A stretch of 45,467 nucleotides of DNA from Billgrantia desiderata (GCA_011742915.1 JAAQTN010000043.1:1-45467); one strand, 5' to 3'; positions 15,530 to 24,833 are shown, counted from the stretch's first letter. The notes: generated by a model from the letters alone, not told the origin. Numbers and translations: made by a program.

Positions 15530-16761
15530 AAACTCGCCTCTTGGGCTTCATTAATGGCCGGCGCGACTCGCTCTGCCACCTTCTCTAGGGCTTCCTTCCG
15601 CTCGTCGAAGTAGTCGTAACGGTCATACACTCCTTCTATGCCTTTCAGCTTGTGATTAAGGCAGCGCTCAGCAACATGTCCGGGCACGCCAGAAGCGGCT
15701 AGCAGGCTGCGGCAGGTGCGTCGCAGGTCATGCACCGTGAACTCGGCGATGTCGCCCATCCTGTTCGCCGGTTGCTGCTTCTTGCCGGGTTCCTTGCCGA
15801 ACAGCTTGGCAATGGCGCGATTCAGGGTGTCCTTGCCCATGTGTGGCCGCTTGCTGCTGCGGCGGCTGGGGAAGACGTAGGGTGACCCACAAGCGCGGAT
15901 GTTGAGCTCTTCCAGCCAGCCCACGGCTTGTGGAGGCAGGGGGATGACGATCCCTGTGCCTGTCTTGCTTCGCTCTCCGGACAGGTTCCATCGCCTGCCC
16001 TCCAGGTCGAATTCCGACCACTGGGCCTCAGTCAGCTCGGTCTTGCGCACACCCAGGACGAGCAGCAGCGCGCAGGCGAGGTAATTGTCGCGGGTGAAGC
16101 TCTCCCGGTTGTCCCTGAAGATTTGAAAGACCTGGCGAATCTCATCAAGGCTCAGGGCGCGGTCACGGCTTTTCTCGATGCCGCCGGCATCGTTGACGCT
16201 GAAGGCAGCCGCCGGGTTGTAGGTGAGCAGCCCCAGCTTGATAGCGTGATTAAACAACTGCTTCAGGTACATCAGGGTGTCGTTGGCGATGGCCGGGCGC
16301 CCGCTGCTGGCAACCCTGCGGATAATGTCTCGCACGTCCATAGGGGTGACCTTCTCCAAGGCCTGGTGGCCTATGGATGGGGCGACCTCCTTCTCGAAGA
16401 TGCGCTTCGGGATGCGTGGATGCTTCAGACGCTTCTCCAGATCATGGTACCAGTCGTCGAACAGCTCTCTGACGGTGTGGATGGAGATCTGCTCTTCCCG
16501 CTTGCGCTCCTCGACGGGGTCGATGCCGCTCCGTATGGCCCTCTGAGCCTCGACAGCTTGCTCACGGGCCTCAGCCAAGGATAGGTTCGCGCACTTGTCC
16601 AGCGTCAGCTCACGGCGCTTTCCAGCGAGCGTGTACCGATGCATCCAGTAGGGAGCTCCCTTTTTGGGGATCATCAGGTACAGGCCGCTTCCATCGCTGT
16701 AGCGGCCCGGTGCGCCGTCCTTGATCAGGGACTGGACCTTCTTGGCTGTAAAACTCCCCAT
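15520..16761 (-). CDS. P4-type tyrosine integrase
   Basis: A 413-aa site-specific recombinase. The N-terminal DUF4102 arm-binding domain (FTAKKVQSLIKDGAPGRYSD, then SGLYLMI) is followed by a core-binding domain (about 95-190) and the catalytic domain. Arg is in LGVRKTELTEAQW, the HDLRRT box supplies His and Arg, and the Tyr nucleophile is in the GVYDRYDY region. It would cut and rejoin the island's attachment sites. I chose ATG 16761, correctly spaced from AGGAG; ATG 16785 is also open. It lies 350 bp from the yicC 3' end with both genes on the minus strand, as in islands inserted at yicC. Confidence 0.93.
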   Translation of the reverse strand: MGSFTAKKVQSLIKDGAPGRYSDGSGLYLMIPKKGAPYWMHRYTLAGKRRELTLDKCANLSLAEAREQAVEAQRAIRSGIDPVEERKREEQISIHTVRELFDDWYHDLEKRLKHPRIPKRIFEKEVAPSIGHQALEKVTPMDVRDIIRRVASSGRPAIANDTLMYLKQLFNHAIKLGLLTYNPAAAFSVNDAGGIEKSRDRALSLDEIRQVFQIFRDNRESFTRDNYLACALLLVLGVRKTELTEAQWSEFDLEGRRWNLSGERSKTGTGIVIPLPPQAVGWLEELNIRACGSPYVFPSRRSSKRPHMGKDTLNRAIAKLFGKEPGKKQQPANRMGDIAEFTVHDLRRTCRSLLAASGVPGHVAERCLNHKLKGIEGVYDRYDYFDERKEALEKVAERVAPAINEAQEASLGS

Positions 16762-16932
16762 CATCCCTCTCCTAGCAAGTGCCATCAGAAATTTGAAACA
16801 AGCGTTTTAGTGCTTTGCGGCCAAGGTCGGATCATGCTCAGTAACTTCATGTTTAGCCGAACCCTTCATGCCTGGCATGCATGAGAGGGCTGTCGCTGGA
16901 AAGGAGGCCGTGTCCGGGAGTGAGCGTTTGAA

Positions 16933-17006
16933 GTGGGGAGTACCCATGGAGAAATTTCGCCTTTTGGTGGGGAGTACGCCGGGTTACTCCCCATTGTACT
17001 CCCCAC
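16933..17006. repeat. Four GTGGGGAGTAC-type repeats, two direct and two inverted
   Basis: The 11-mer GTGGGGAGTAC occurs at 16933-16943 and 16967-16977, and its exact complement at 16996-17006. A partial inverted copy (TACTCCCCA) is at 16985-16993. The arrangement beside an integrase gene resembles arm-type integrase or excisionase binding sites; it could equally be an operator for the integrase promoter. Confidence 0.7.
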
Positions 17007-17031
17007 TTGGCACAGGCTTAAGCTAGATTTT

Positions 17032-17051
17032 CGTAGACAACCGTAGACAAC
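17032..17051. repeat. Tandem 10-bp direct repeat CGTAGACAAC
   Basis: Two perfect copies abut at 17032-17041 and 17042-17051, 60 bp from the yicC stop. They may be part of the attachment region or a recombination-directionality factor site. Confidence 0.6.
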
Positions 17052-17111
17052 GGATGCGTTATTTGGCTTGAAAAATAAAGGGTTGTGGAATTTGGTGGCT
17101 GAGCGTGGAAT

Positions 17112-17990
17112 CTACTCGATATTCTGGATCTGCTCGCGCATCTGCTCGATCAGCACCTTGAGCTCCACCGCGCAGCGGGTGGTGCTGGCCACCGCCGACT
17201 TGGAGGAGAGGGTATTGGCCTCGCGGTTGAGCTCCTGCATCAGGAAGTCGAGGCGGCGCCCCTTGGGCCCCTTCTGGCCGAGCTGGCGCTCCACTTCGCT
17301 GACGTGGGCCTCGAGCCGGTCGAGCTCCTCGTCCACGTCGGCCTTCTGGGCCAGCAGCACCAGTTCGGCTTCCAGGCGCTGGGGGTCGAGTTCCGCCTTG
17401 ACCGTCTCCAGACGCTCCAGCAGCTGGGCGCGCTGACGCTCGAGGATGGTCGGCATCAGGCGGCGCACCTCGGCAACCTGCTCGCGCACGCCGGCCAGGC
17501 GCTCACGGATCATCACGGCGAGCTTGTCGCCCTCGCGGGCGCGGGCCTCGATCAGCTCGTCGAGGGCGGCTTCGAACAGCGCCGTGGCTTCCGCCTTCAC
17601 CAGATCCAGGTCGATGCCCTGGGCGTCGAGCACGCCGGGGTGCTCCAGCAGCGACAGGGCGTCGGGCATGGCGACCTGGGGCAGCGCTTCGCGAATCTCC
17701 CCCAGCGCCGCGGCCAGGGCCACCAGGCGGGTGTGATTGACCGCCAGGGTCTCGCTGATGTCGGTGGGTTCGAAGCGCAGGTGACACTCCACCTTGCCGC
17801 GGGCCAGGCGCGTGCGCAGCGCCTCGCGGAAGGCGGGCTCCAGATCGCGCAGGGCCTCGGGCAGCCGGAAGAAGGGTTCCAGGTAGCGCTGATTCACCGA
17901 GCGCAGCTCCAGCTGCAGGCTGCCCCAGTCGTCCTCACGGCTCTGGCGGGCAAAGGCGGTCATGCTGTGAACCTTGCTTTGGTCAACCAT
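17112..17990 (-). CDS. yicC: YicC-family endoribonuclease
   Basis: A 292-aa YicC/YloC protein: the N-terminal SMTAFARQ motif, [17 protein letters not shown] (about 32-48), the central helical region, and the conserved C-terminal end with [22 protein letters not shown] and [11 protein letters not shown]. Members are RNases that cleave structured or small RNAs. ATG 17990 follows CAAGGAGTTCCC. The C-terminus is intact, consistent with an attachment site that rebuilds the 3' end after island insertion. Divergent from rph, a conserved arrangement. Confidence 0.95.
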   Translation of the reverse strand: MVDQSKVHSMTAFARQSREDDWGSLQLELRSVNQRYLEPFFRLPEALRDLEPAFREALRTRLARGKVECHLRFEPTDISETLAVNHTRLVALAAALGEIREALPQVAMPDALSLLEHPGVLDAQGIDLDLVKAEATALFEAALDELIEARAREGDKLAVMIRERLAGVREQVAEVRRLMPTILERQRAQLLERLETVKAELDPQRLEAELVLLAQKADVDEELDRLEAHVSEVERQLGQKGPKGRRLDFLMQELNREANTLSSKSAVASTTRCAVELKVLIEQMREQIQNIE

Positions 17991-18162
17991 GGGAACTCCT
18001 TGTTCGGTCGTCGGCACTTCGGCAGCACGGACGGGATGTGAGACGAGGAGTTTAACCGATTACCCGCCCCGACCGTGTAGAATGGCCAGCCATTCGACAC
18101 CGATGCCCAGGGCCACCCGCCCGGCCCGGCGTCACCCAGTTCGTATCGATTCGAGAGGTAAC

Positions 18163-18900
18163 ATGGCTTCCGACCTGAAACGCCCCAGCGGACGGCGCCC
18201 CGACCAGCCCCGCGAGATTCGCCTGACCCGTGATTTCACCCGCCACGCCGAGGGTTCGGTGCTGGTGGAGTTCGGCGACACCAAGGTGCTGTGCAACGCC
18301 AGCGTCGAGGCCGGCGTGCCGCGCTGGCTGCGCGGCAAGGGGCAGGGCTGGGTCACCGCCGAGTACGGCATGCTGCCGCGCGCCACCCACACCCGCGGCG
18401 GCCGCGAGGCGGCCCGCGGCAAGCAGGGCGGGCGTACGCTGGAGATCCAGCGCCTGATCGGCCGCTCGCTGCGGGCGTCGGTCAACCTCAAGAAGCTGGG
18501 CGAATTCACCATCACCGTGGACTGCGACGTGATCCAGGCCGACGGCGGCACCCGCACCGCCTCGATCACCGGCGGCTGCGTGGCGCTGGTGGACGCCATC
18601 CGCTATTTGCAGCGCAAGAAGCTGATCAAGGGCGATCCCTTCGTGCAGCTGATCAGCTCGGTCTCGGTGGGATTGTTCAAGGGTCTGCCGGTGGTGGATC
18701 TCGACTACCCCGAGGACAGCGGCGCCGACACCGACATGAACGTGGTGATGGCCGAGTCGGGCGGGCTGATCGAGGTGCAGGGCACCGCCGAGGCGGGGGT
18801 GTTCTCCCGCGAGCAGCTCAACGCCATGCTGGAGCTGGCCGAGAACGCCGGCGCCCAGCTCTTCGAGCACCAGCGCGAGGCCCTGGGCATTCGTCGCTGA
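18163..18900 (+). CDS. rph: Ribonuclease PH
   Basis: A 245-aa phosphorolytic 3' exoribonuclease that trims tRNA 3' ends. Typical features are [13 protein letters not shown] at the N-terminus, the [17 protein letters not shown] phosphate-binding block (about 85-105), the [18 protein letters not shown] segment and DTDMNVVM. The C-terminal helix ends in the usual QREALGI. The length matches the family. ATG 18163 follows GAGAGGTAAC. The intergenic space to yicC (about 170 bp) carries both promoters. Confidence 0.97.
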   Translation: MASDLKRPSGRRPDQPREIRLTRDFTRHAEGSVLVEFGDTKVLCNASVEAGVPRWLRGKGQGWVTAEYGMLPRATHTRGGREAARGKQGGRTLEIQRLIGRSLRASVNLKKLGEFTITVDCDVIQADGGTRTASITGGCVALVDAIRYLQRKKLIKGDPFVQLISSVSVGLFKGLPVVDLDYPEDSGADTDMNVVMAESGGLIEVQGTAEAGVFSREQLNAMLELAENAGAQLFEHQREALGIRR

Positions 18901-18941
18901 ATCAAAACGCAGTGCGCCGGCATCCAATGCCGGCGCACTGC
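18901..18941 (-). terminator. Bidirectional hairpin between rph and crc-like gene
   Basis: A perfect 15-bp stem (18909-18923 with 18927-18941) and a 3-nt loop lie between the convergent rph and crc-like genes. On the minus strand it is followed by GTTTTGATT, giving a reasonable intrinsic terminator for the crc-like gene; for rph there is no T-tract. Confidence 0.75.
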
Positions 18942-18972
18942 AGCCCGGTCGGGCCGCGACGAAGGGGTGTGC

Positions 18973-19740
18973 TTACAGCGTCAGGTCGTACTCGACGAAC
19001 AGCGGGGCGTACTCGCTGAAGGTGGCGTCGTAGTCGATCCAGGCGTCGACCACGTGGCGGCGCAGGTTGGGTCCGACGATCTGATAGTCGATCCGCCAGC
19101 CTTCCTGACGTGAGCGCGGCACATCCTGGTCGAGCTTGGGCCAGTAGGTGTACTCACCGGCGTCGCGGTTGATCTCGCGGAAGGTATCGATGAAGCCGGT
19201 GGGGCCGAATACCTGGTCCATCCAGGCCCGCTCTTCGGGCTTGAAGCCCGGCGTGGTCTGGTTGTCGGCCCAGTTCTCCAGGTCGATGGTCTTGTGGGCG
19301 ATGTGCCAGGTGCCGCAGATGATGTACTCACGACGCTTGCGTGCCATCTTGTTCAGGTATTCCTGATACTGGGCCATGAAGGCCTGCTTGGCGGCATAAT
19401 CGCTGCCGTCGGGCATCAGGAAGCTGGCGATGCTGAAACGGTCGTAATCGGCCTGCAGGAAGCGCGCCTCGTGGTCGCACTGGGGAAAGCCGAGGCCGTA
19501 CATGATCGCCTTGGGTATCTTGCGGCAATAGATCCCCACGCCGGAGAAGCCGTCCTCCTCGGCGTCGAGGAAGTAGCCTTCGTAGCCTTCCGGGTACAGA
19601 ATGCTGTCGTCGAGTTCGAAACTCTTGGCCTTGAGGTTCTGCACGCAGATGACGTCGGCGTCCTGCTCGGCCAGCCAGTCGAGGAAGCCCCGTCCGACCG
19701 CTTCGCGGATTCCGTTGACATTGATGGTGGCAATTTTCAT
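18973..19740 (-). CDS. crc: Crc-like catabolite repression protein (catalytically dead exonuclease III homologue)
   Basis: A 255-aa protein with the exonuclease III fold (NVNGIR at 7-12, GWRIDYQIV near the C-terminus) but with the active site lost. Asn35 replaces the metal-binding Glu in the QNLKAK block, Thr144 and His146 replace Asp and Asn of the GDxN motif (GTWHIAH), and Glu243-Tyr244 replace the Asp-His pair near the end (FSEYAP). Pseudomonas Crc has the same degenerate positions and lies between rph and pyrE, exactly as here. Crc acts with Hfq to repress translation of catabolic mRNAs when preferred carbon sources are present. Automated annotation would probably call this gene xthA. ATG 19740 follows AAAGGGACC. 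Confidence 0.82.
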   Translation of the reverse strand: MKIATINVNGIREAVGRGFLDWLAEQDADVICVQNLKAKSFELDDSILYPEGYEGYFLDAEEDGFSGVGIYCRKIPKAIMYGLGFPQCDHEARFLQADYDRFSIASFLMPDGSDYAAKQAFMAQYQEYLNKMARKRREYIICGTWHIAHKTIDLENWADNQTTPGFKPEERAWMDQVFGPTGFIDTFREINRDAGEYTYWPKLDQDVPRSRQEGWRIDYQIVGPNLRRHVVDAWIDYDATFSEYAPLFVEYDLTL

Positions 19741-19909
19741 ACATGGTCCCTTTGACGTCGCGCGTGTATGATACCCGACGTTTCGACGTTTGGGTAAATG
19801 GCCCGCATGGATATTCCATGGTAGGACACAGATCCCATCCCATGGATGAGAAAACTGGGCTTATGAACAGAGCCTTATGAATAGCAGGGGAAGTGAGGTG
19901 TCGGCCAGC

Positions 19910-20566
19910 ATGCAAGCCTATCAGCGGGAGTTCATCGAGTTCGCGATCGAGCAGGGCGTGCTGAAGTTCGGCGAGTTCACCCTCAAGTCGGGCCGCGTCA
20001 GCCCCTATTTCTTCAATGCTGGGCTGTTTCGCACCGGCAGCGCCCTGGCGCAACTGGGCCGCTTCTACGCCAATGCCATCGAGGCCAGCGGGCTCTCGTT
20101 CGACGTGCTGTTCGGCCCAGCCTACAAGGGCATTCCGCTGGCGGCCACCACCGCGGTGGCACTGGCCGACCATCACGACCGCGATCTGCCCTTCGCCTTC
20201 AATCGCAAGGAGGCGAAGAGTCACGGCGAGGGCGGCAACATCGTCGGTGCCGAGCTGGCCGGGCGTATCCTGATCATCGACGACGTGATCACCGCAGGCA
20301 CCGCCATTCGCGAGGTGATGACGCTGATCGAGGCCGCCGGCGCCGAGGCGGCCGGGGTGGTGATCGCGCTGGACCGTCAGGAGCGCGGCGAGGGCAGCCA
20401 GAGCGCCATCCAGGAAGTCGAGTCGCGCTACGGCATGCCGGTGGTCAGCATCGTCACGCTGGATATGGTGCTGAGCTACCTCGAACAGCAGTCGAACCAA
20501 GAATTACAGGGACATGCGGCCGCCATACGCGACTATCGTGCGCGCTACGGTGTCACCGCCGAGTGA
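19910..20566 (+). CDS. pyrE: Orotate phosphoribosyltransferase
   Basis: A 218-aa enzyme of pyrimidine synthesis that adds the phosphoribosyl group to orotate. The core is [14 protein letters not shown] (substrate loop), [13 protein letters not shown] (flexible catalytic loop with Lys) and the PRPP motif [13 protein letters not shown]. Start MQAYQREF at 19910 matches relatives; in-frame ATG 19877 and a GTG at 19898 are alternatives. Divergent from the crc-like gene, sharing a 170-bp promoter region. Confidence 0.96.
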   Translation: MQAYQREFIEFAIEQGVLKFGEFTLKSGRVSPYFFNAGLFRTGSALAQLGRFYANAIEASGLSFDVLFGPAYKGIPLAATTAVALADHHDRDLPFAFNRKEAKSHGEGGNIVGAELAGRILIIDDVITAGTAIREVMTLIEAAGAEAAGVVIALDRQERGEGSQSAIQEVESRYGMPVVSIVTLDMVLSYLEQQSNQELQGHAAAIRDYRARYGVTAE

Positions 20567-20608
20567 ATCGTGAAGCGCGCTTCAAGCGCATCTGTTGAGG
20601 AGTCGTCG

Positions 20609-21175
20609 ATGAAAACGCTTGGACACTTCGCCAAGGCCGCGCTGGCCACCGGCATTTTCTTCGCTGCCACCGGCGCCCATGCCGCCGGCAGTCTCGATCT
20701 CAACCTCGGGCCCGATGCCGTGCAGTTCGATGCAGCCGGTGAGATCGCCCACGGTGTGATGCTGGGCGGCGGCGTCCTGCACAGCGATTATCGCGAAGAT
20801 GCCACCATCTACCACGCCCAGCTGCTCGGCGCACAGCGCACCCGCGAGCGCGATGTGGGCATCGGCGCCCGCTGGACCCAGTACGACACCGACTACGGCA
20901 ACGGCGGCGGTCTCGGCCTGGGTGGCTATGGCTACGTCTACCTGCCCCAGGCGCCGTCCGTCTCCGTGGGCGGCTACGGCTTCTACACCCCCAGCGTGGT
21001 GACCAGCGGCGACCTGGACGACGGCTACGAATTCGGCGTGCGCGCGCGCTACGCCTTCACGCCCAACGTCGACGGCTACGTCGGCCTGCGCCAGGCGGCC
21101 GCCGACTTCGACAACCGTCACGGCAACCGCACCCTGGATCGTGGCGCCCAGGTCGGGGTTCGCCTGAGCTTCTGA
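20609..21175 (+). CDS. YfaZ-family outer-membrane protein
   Basis: A 188-aa protein with a Sec signal peptide ([15 protein letters not shown]..., cleavage near AHA-AG) followed by alternating beta strands rich in Gly, Tyr and Asp and a terminal Phe, as in small outer-membrane barrels. Spacing of the [19 protein letters not shown] and FGVRARYAF strands fits YfaZ, a putative porin. ATG 20609 follows GAGGAGTCGTCG. It is 42 bp after pyrE on the same strand; a GC-rich hairpin follows. Confidence 0.8.
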   Translation: MKTLGHFAKAALATGIFFAATGAHAAGSLDLNLGPDAVQFDAAGEIAHGVMLGGGVLHSDYREDATIYHAQLLGAQRTRERDVGIGARWTQYDTDYGNGGGLGLGGYGYVYLPQAPSVSVGGYGFYTPSVVTSGDLDDGYEFGVRARYAFTPNVDGYVGLRQAAADFDNRHGNRTLDRGAQVGVRLSF

Positions 21176-21187
21176 TCTCTCGCTGTA

Positions 21188-21214
21188 CCGGCGGGCCCCG
21201 ATGGGGTCCGTCGG
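21188..21214 (+). terminator. GC-rich hairpin after the yfaZ-like gene
   Basis: A 12-bp stem with two G-U pairs (21188-21199 with 21203-21214) and loop GAT lies 13 bp past the stop codon. There is only a short T-containing tail (CGTTCTC), so termination may be partial. Confidence 0.5.
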
Positions 21215-21233
21215 CGTTCTCTGGCAGGCCGCC

Positions 21234-21728
21234 ATGCTCGACGTCGTACTCTTCGAACCCGAGATCCCGCCCAACACCGGCAATCTGATCCGGCTTTGCG
21301 CCAACAGCGGCTTTCGTCTGCATCTGATCGAGCCGCTGGGCTTCGTGCTCGACGACAAGCGCCTGCGCCGCGCCGGGCTCGACTACCATGAGTGGGCCGC
21401 CGTGCGCGTGCACCGCGACTGGCCGGGCTTCGTCGAGGCCGTGAAACCGGAGCGTGTCTTTGCCGTCTCGACCCGCGGCCGCACCGGCTACCACGAGCCG
21501 CGCTACCGCCCCGGCGATGTGCTGCTGTTCGGCCCCGAGACCCGCGGCCTGCCCCAGGCCATGCTCGACGCCCTGCCGCCGGAACAGCGCCTGCGCATCC
21601 CCATGCTGCCCGACAGCCGCAGCCTCAACCTCTCCAACGCCTGCGCCATCCTGGTGTTCGAGGCCTGGCGTCAGCTCGGCTTCGCCGGGGCGGCGGAATT
21701 CGACAGGCCAACCGAGGCACACCCATGA
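21234..21728 (+). CDS. trmL: tRNA (cytidine(34)-2'-O)-methyltransferase
   Basis: A 164-aa SPOUT methyltransferase that methylates the wobble ribose of leucine tRNAs. Characteristic blocks are [15 protein letters not shown] (about 9-23), [10 protein letters not shown] and the knot-forming [15 protein letters not shown]. The start MLDVVLFEP at 21234 agrees with the family length; an ATG 33 bp upstream is also in frame. Its stop overlaps the rep start (ATGA at 21725-21728). Confidence 0.95.
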   Translation: MLDVVLFEPEIPPNTGNLIRLCANSGFRLHLIEPLGFVLDDKRLRRAGLDYHEWAAVRVHRDWPGFVEAVKPERVFAVSTRGRTGYHEPRYRPGDVLLFGPETRGLPQAMLDALPPEQRLRIPMLPDSRSLNLSNACAILVFEAWRQLGFAGAAEFDRPTEAHP

Positions 21729-23803
21729 GCATTCGGCAGCGCCTGGCCAAGCTCAACCCGCGCCAGCAGGAAGCGGTACGCTACATCGACGGCCCCTGCC
21801 TGGTGCTGGCCGGCGCCGGCTCCGGCAAGACCAGCGTGATCACCACCAAGATCGCCTACCTGGTGCAGGAGTGCGGCATGAGCGCCCGGCGCATCGCCGC
21901 GGTGACCTTCACCAACAAGGCGGCCCGCGAGATGAAGGAGCGGGTGGGGCAGATGCTCAAGGGCAAGGAGGGCCACGGGCTGACCGTCTCGACCTTCCAC
22001 ACCCTGGGCCTCAACATCATCCGCGGCGAGCTCAAGGCGCTGGGCTACAAGCCGGGCTTCTCGCTGTTCGACCCCGAGGACGCCAAGGCGCTGCTGCGCG
22101 ACCTGATGAACAAGGACGCCCAGGTCGACGCCGAGCAGATCAATGCCGTGCAGCATCAGATATCGGAGTGGAAGAACGACTTGGTGCTGCCGGGCCAAGC
22201 GCTGTCCCATGCCGCCAGCGAAGACGAGCACTACGCCGCGCGGGTCTACGAGGCCTACGTGCGCCATCTCAAGGCCTACAACGCGGTGGACTTCGACGAC
22301 CTGATCCTGCTGCCGGTGGTGTTGCTGCAGCGCGACCCCGAGGTGCTGGCGCGCTGGCGACGCAAGATCCACTACATGCTGGTGGACGAGTACCAGGACA
22401 CCAACGTCTCCCAGTACCTGCTGGTCAAGCTGCTGATGGAGGAGCGCAAGACCTTCACCGTGGTGGGCGACGACGACCAGTCGATCTACGCCTGGCGCGG
22501 CGCGCGGCCCGAGAATCTGGTGACCCTGGGTGAGGACTTCCCGCGGCTCAACGTGATCAAGCTGGAGCAGAACTACCGCTCCACCGGCACCATCCTGCGC
22601 GCGGCCAACACGCTGATCGCCAACAACCCCCACGTCTACGAGAAGACTCTGTGGTCGGAGATGGGCCAGGGCGCGCCGATCCGCGTGGTGGTCAACCGTC
22701 ACGAGGAGGCCGAGGCCGAGCGGGTGGCCAGCGAGATCCTCACCCGACGCATCAAGGAGCGCGCCGAGTGGCGCGACTTCGCCGTGCTCTACCGCGGCAA
22801 CTTCCAGGCCCGCCTGCTGGAGCTGAAGCTCCAGCACTACCAGATTCCCTACAAGCTCTCCGGCGGCACCTCGTTCTTCTCGCGCAACGAGATCAAGGAC
22901 GCCATGGCCTACCTGCGCCTGCTGATCAACCCGGCCGACGACAACGCCTTCCTGCGCATCGTCAACGTGCCGCGCCGCGAGATCGGCCCCGGCACCCTGG
23001 AGAAGCTGGCCAACTACGCCACCGAGCGCGGCGTCTCGCTGTTCGACGCTTGCCACGAGCTGGGCCTGGAGCAGCAGCTGCCGGCGCGGGCGGTGGAGCG
23101 CCTTGGCCGCTTCACTCACTTCATCGACGGCGTGCGTCGGCGCATGGACCAGGGCGACGCCCTGGCCGCCATTCGCGGCATGCTGCACGAGATGGACTAC
23201 GAGGCGTGGCTCTACCAGAACGCCAGCGCGCCGACCATCGCTGAAAAGCGCATGGCCAACGTCTGGACGCTGATCGACCAGTTGGAGAAGTCGATGAAGC
23301 CTGCCCTTGGAAACGAGAGCCCCGAAGAGCGTGCGGAGCAGGCCGGCGAAGAAGACGACGCCGAGACCGACGACGTGGAAGCGGCCATCTCGCGGCTGGT
23401 GCTGCGCGACATCCTCGAGCAGCAGGCCGAGGAGGATGACACCGATCGGGTGCAGCTGTTGACCATGCACGCCTCCAAGGGGCTGGAATTTCCTCACGTC
23501 TACCTGATGGGGCTGGAGGAGGAGCTGCTTCCCCACCGCAACGCCATCGAGGCGGGCACGGTGGAGGAGGAGCGGCGTCTGGCCTACGTAGGCATCACCC
23601 GGGCGCGCCAGACCCTGACCCTGACCCTGGCGCGACAGCGCAAGGCCTTCGGCGAGCTGATGGACTGCGTGCCGAGCCGCTTTCTCGACGAGCTGCCGCC
23701 GGACGATCTGGAGTGGGAGGGGCGGCCGGACCGCGAGGACCCGGACAAGAAGCAGGCGCGGGGGCAGGATGCCATCGCCGGGCTGCGTTCATTACTGGGC
23801 TGA
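21725..23803 (+). CDS. rep: ATP-dependent DNA helicase Rep
   Basis: A 692-aa superfamily 1A helicase, slightly longer than E. coli Rep. Motifs in order: I (GAGSGKTS), Ia ([10 protein letters not shown]), II (VDEYQDTN), III ([13 protein letters not shown]), IV/V ([10 protein letters not shown]) and VI (YVGITRARQ). The start [14 protein letters not shown] fits Rep rather than UvrD. An acidic insert (about 525-545, rich in Glu/Asp) lies before the C-terminal motifs and is typical of halophile proteins. It restarts stalled forks by translocating 3'-5'. Coupled to trmL by a 4-bp overlap. Confidence 0.95.
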   Translation: MSIRQRLAKLNPRQQEAVRYIDGPCLVLAGAGSGKTSVITTKIAYLVQECGMSARRIAAVTFTNKAAREMKERVGQMLKGKEGHGLTVSTFHTLGLNIIRGELKALGYKPGFSLFDPEDAKALLRDLMNKDAQVDAEQINAVQHQISEWKNDLVLPGQALSHAASEDEHYAARVYEAYVRHLKAYNAVDFDDLILLPVVLLQRDPEVLARWRRKIHYMLVDEYQDTNVSQYLLVKLLMEERKTFTVVGDDDQSIYAWRGARPENLVTLGEDFPRLNVIKLEQNYRSTGTILRAANTLIANNPHVYEKTLWSEMGQGAPIRVVVNRHEEAEAERVASEILTRRIKERAEWRDFAVLYRGNFQARLLELKLQHYQIPYKLSGGTSFFSRNEIKDAMAYLRLLINPADDNAFLRIVNVPRREIGPGTLEKLANYATERGVSLFDACHELGLEQQLPARAVERLGRFTHFIDGVRRRMDQGDALAAIRGMLHEMDYEAWLYQNASAPTIAEKRMANVWTLIDQLEKSMKPALGNESPEERAEQAGEEDDAETDDVEAAISRLVLRDILEQQAEEDDTDRVQLLTMHASKGLEFPHVYLMGLEEELLPHRNAIEAGTVEEERRLAYVGITRARQTLTLTLARQRKAFGELMDCVPSRFLDELPPDDLEWEGRPDREDPDKKQARGQDAIAGLRSLLG

Positions 23804-23910
23804 AGGCTCTCTGTTGTGGGCTGAAGGCTCTCCACTGAGCTGAGGGCTCTTCACTGAGCTGAAGGCTCTTCACTGAGCTGAAGGCTCTTCACAAGCTGAA
23901 GGCTCCTGCC
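23799..23910. repeat. Six-copy short tandem repeat GCTGAAGGCTC
   Basis: The 11-mer GCTGAAGGCTC recurs at about 23799, 23820, 23839 (one change), 23858, 23877 and 23894, with spacings of 21, 19, 19, 19 and 17 bp. The first copy includes the rep stop codon. Each unit contains GAGC...GCTC or a close variant, so small stems are possible. Probably replication slippage of a terminator-adjacent sequence. Confidence 0.85.
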
Positions 23911-23916
23911 ACCAAT

Positions 23917-23947
23917 GCAAACGGGGCGCCACTGGCGCCCCGTTTGC
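23917..23947. terminator. Bidirectional hairpin between rep and the cytochrome gene
   Basis: A perfect 14-bp stem (23917-23930 with 23934-23947), 3-nt loop ACT, ends in GTTTGC. It lies 20 bp past the stop of the minus-strand cytochrome and over 110 bp past rep, so it probably serves the cytochrome mainly. Confidence 0.75.
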
Positions 23948-23966
23948 GTTACCGCTCTCGGCTGGA

Positions 23967-24833
23967 TCAGCGCACCGGCTCGACCAGGTAGTCGGTAGCG
24001 GCGCGAACTTCATCGTCGGAGAGGTTGGCGTGGCCACCCTTGGGCGGCATGGCGCCGATGCCGTTGATGGCATGCTCGTAGATGGTGTCCATGTCCTGCT
24101 CCATGCGCTGGGCCCACTCGCCCTCTTCGCCACGGCGGGGTGCACCGGCGGCGCCGGTCATGTGACAGGCCATGCACGCCTGGTTGTAGATGGCCTCGCC
24201 GTCGATACCGGCCCATGCCGGCTCGTCATCGCCAGCGGCCGCTTCTTCGGTAGCGGCTTCTTCCACGGCCTCTTCCTCGACCGCCTCGTCGGCTGCCACG
24301 GCAGCCGCTTCGGCTTCCTCTTCCACCGGACCCTCTTCGGTCACGGCTTCTTCGTCGGCAGCGGCATCGTCACCGATCTCGGGAACGTCCATCACCGGCT
24401 CGAGCAGGTAGGCGGTGGAAGCCGCGACCTCCTCGTCGGAAAGGTTGGGGTTGCCGCCGCGGGCCGGCATGGCGCCGATGCCGTTGATGGCGTGCTCCAG
24501 CAGGGTGTCCCAGCCCTGGTCGATACGCTCGCTCCACTCGCCCTCTTCGCCGCGGCGGGGAGCGCCGGCAGCGCCGGTATCGTGGCAGGCCATGCACACG
24601 CGCTGGTAGATGGCCCCGCCATCGATACCGTTGGCCGCGGCCTCGCCGTTGCCGTTGGCGGGTGCCGCAGCCGTGCCGCAGTCGTCACCCACCAGGCAGA
24701 GCTGGCCGATGGGCTTGATGCGCTCGGCAATGGCATCGCGGTCCACTTCGGCGTGCACGGTCGCAGCGCCTGCAGTGAGGCCCACGGTGGCCAGACAGCC
24801 CAAGATCAGTTTGCTGGATTTCACTCTCACCAC
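23967..24833 (-). CDS. Double-domain c5-type cytochrome with acidic linker
   Basis: A 288-aa exported protein. A signal peptide (KLILGCLATVGLTAGAATVHA) is followed by two nearly identical class I cytochrome domains with heme motifs CMACH at 80-84 and 220-224 and axial Met in IGAMP at about 122 and 262. Between them lies a Glu/Ala-rich segment (about 155-208) that is probably disordered and strongly acidic. It would carry electrons in the periplasm. The start codon is GTG; 24833, 24830 and 24824 are all possible, and GAGAGG is best spaced for 24824. Two more Cys (46 and 52) precede the first domain, as in other c5 proteins. Confidence 0.9.
   Translation of the reverse strand: MVRVKSSKLILGCLATVGLTAGAATVHAEVDRDAIAERIKPIGQLCLVGDDCGTAAAPANGNGEAAANGIDGGAIYQRVCMACHDTGAAGAPRRGEEGEWSERIDQGWDTLLEHAINGIGAMPARGGNPNLSDEEVAASTAYLLEPVMDVPEIGDDAAADEEAVTEEGPVEEEAEAAAVAADEAVEEEAVEEAATEEAAAGDDEPAWAGIDGEAIYNQACMACHMTGAAGAPRRGEEGEWAQRMEQDMDTIYEHAINGIGAMPPKGGHANLSDDEVRAATDYLVEPVR

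Larger units (their letters stand above)
16786..17111. other. Island end: integrase upstream region and probable attachment region
   Basis: There is no gene here. The 326 bp between the integrase start and the yicC 3' end hold the integrase promoter, the repeats at 16933-17006 and 17032-17051, and presumably the attachment site near 17,100-17,150. The matching attachment copy is not in the window. Confidence 0.55.

Noticed and set aside
18973..19740. Calling the gene xthA (active exonuclease III)
   Set aside because: Metal and catalytic residues are replaced at five positions and the gene neighbourhood is that of crc.
21671..23536. Long open frame (621 codons) antisense to rep
   Set aside because: It is the mirror of a high-GC gene; rep has all helicase motifs in order and the antisense protein is His/Gln/Val-rich without domains.
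23799..23910. CRISPR-like array
   Set aside because: Repeat unit and spacing (17-21 bp in total) are far too short, the spacers are not unique and no cas genes are nearby.
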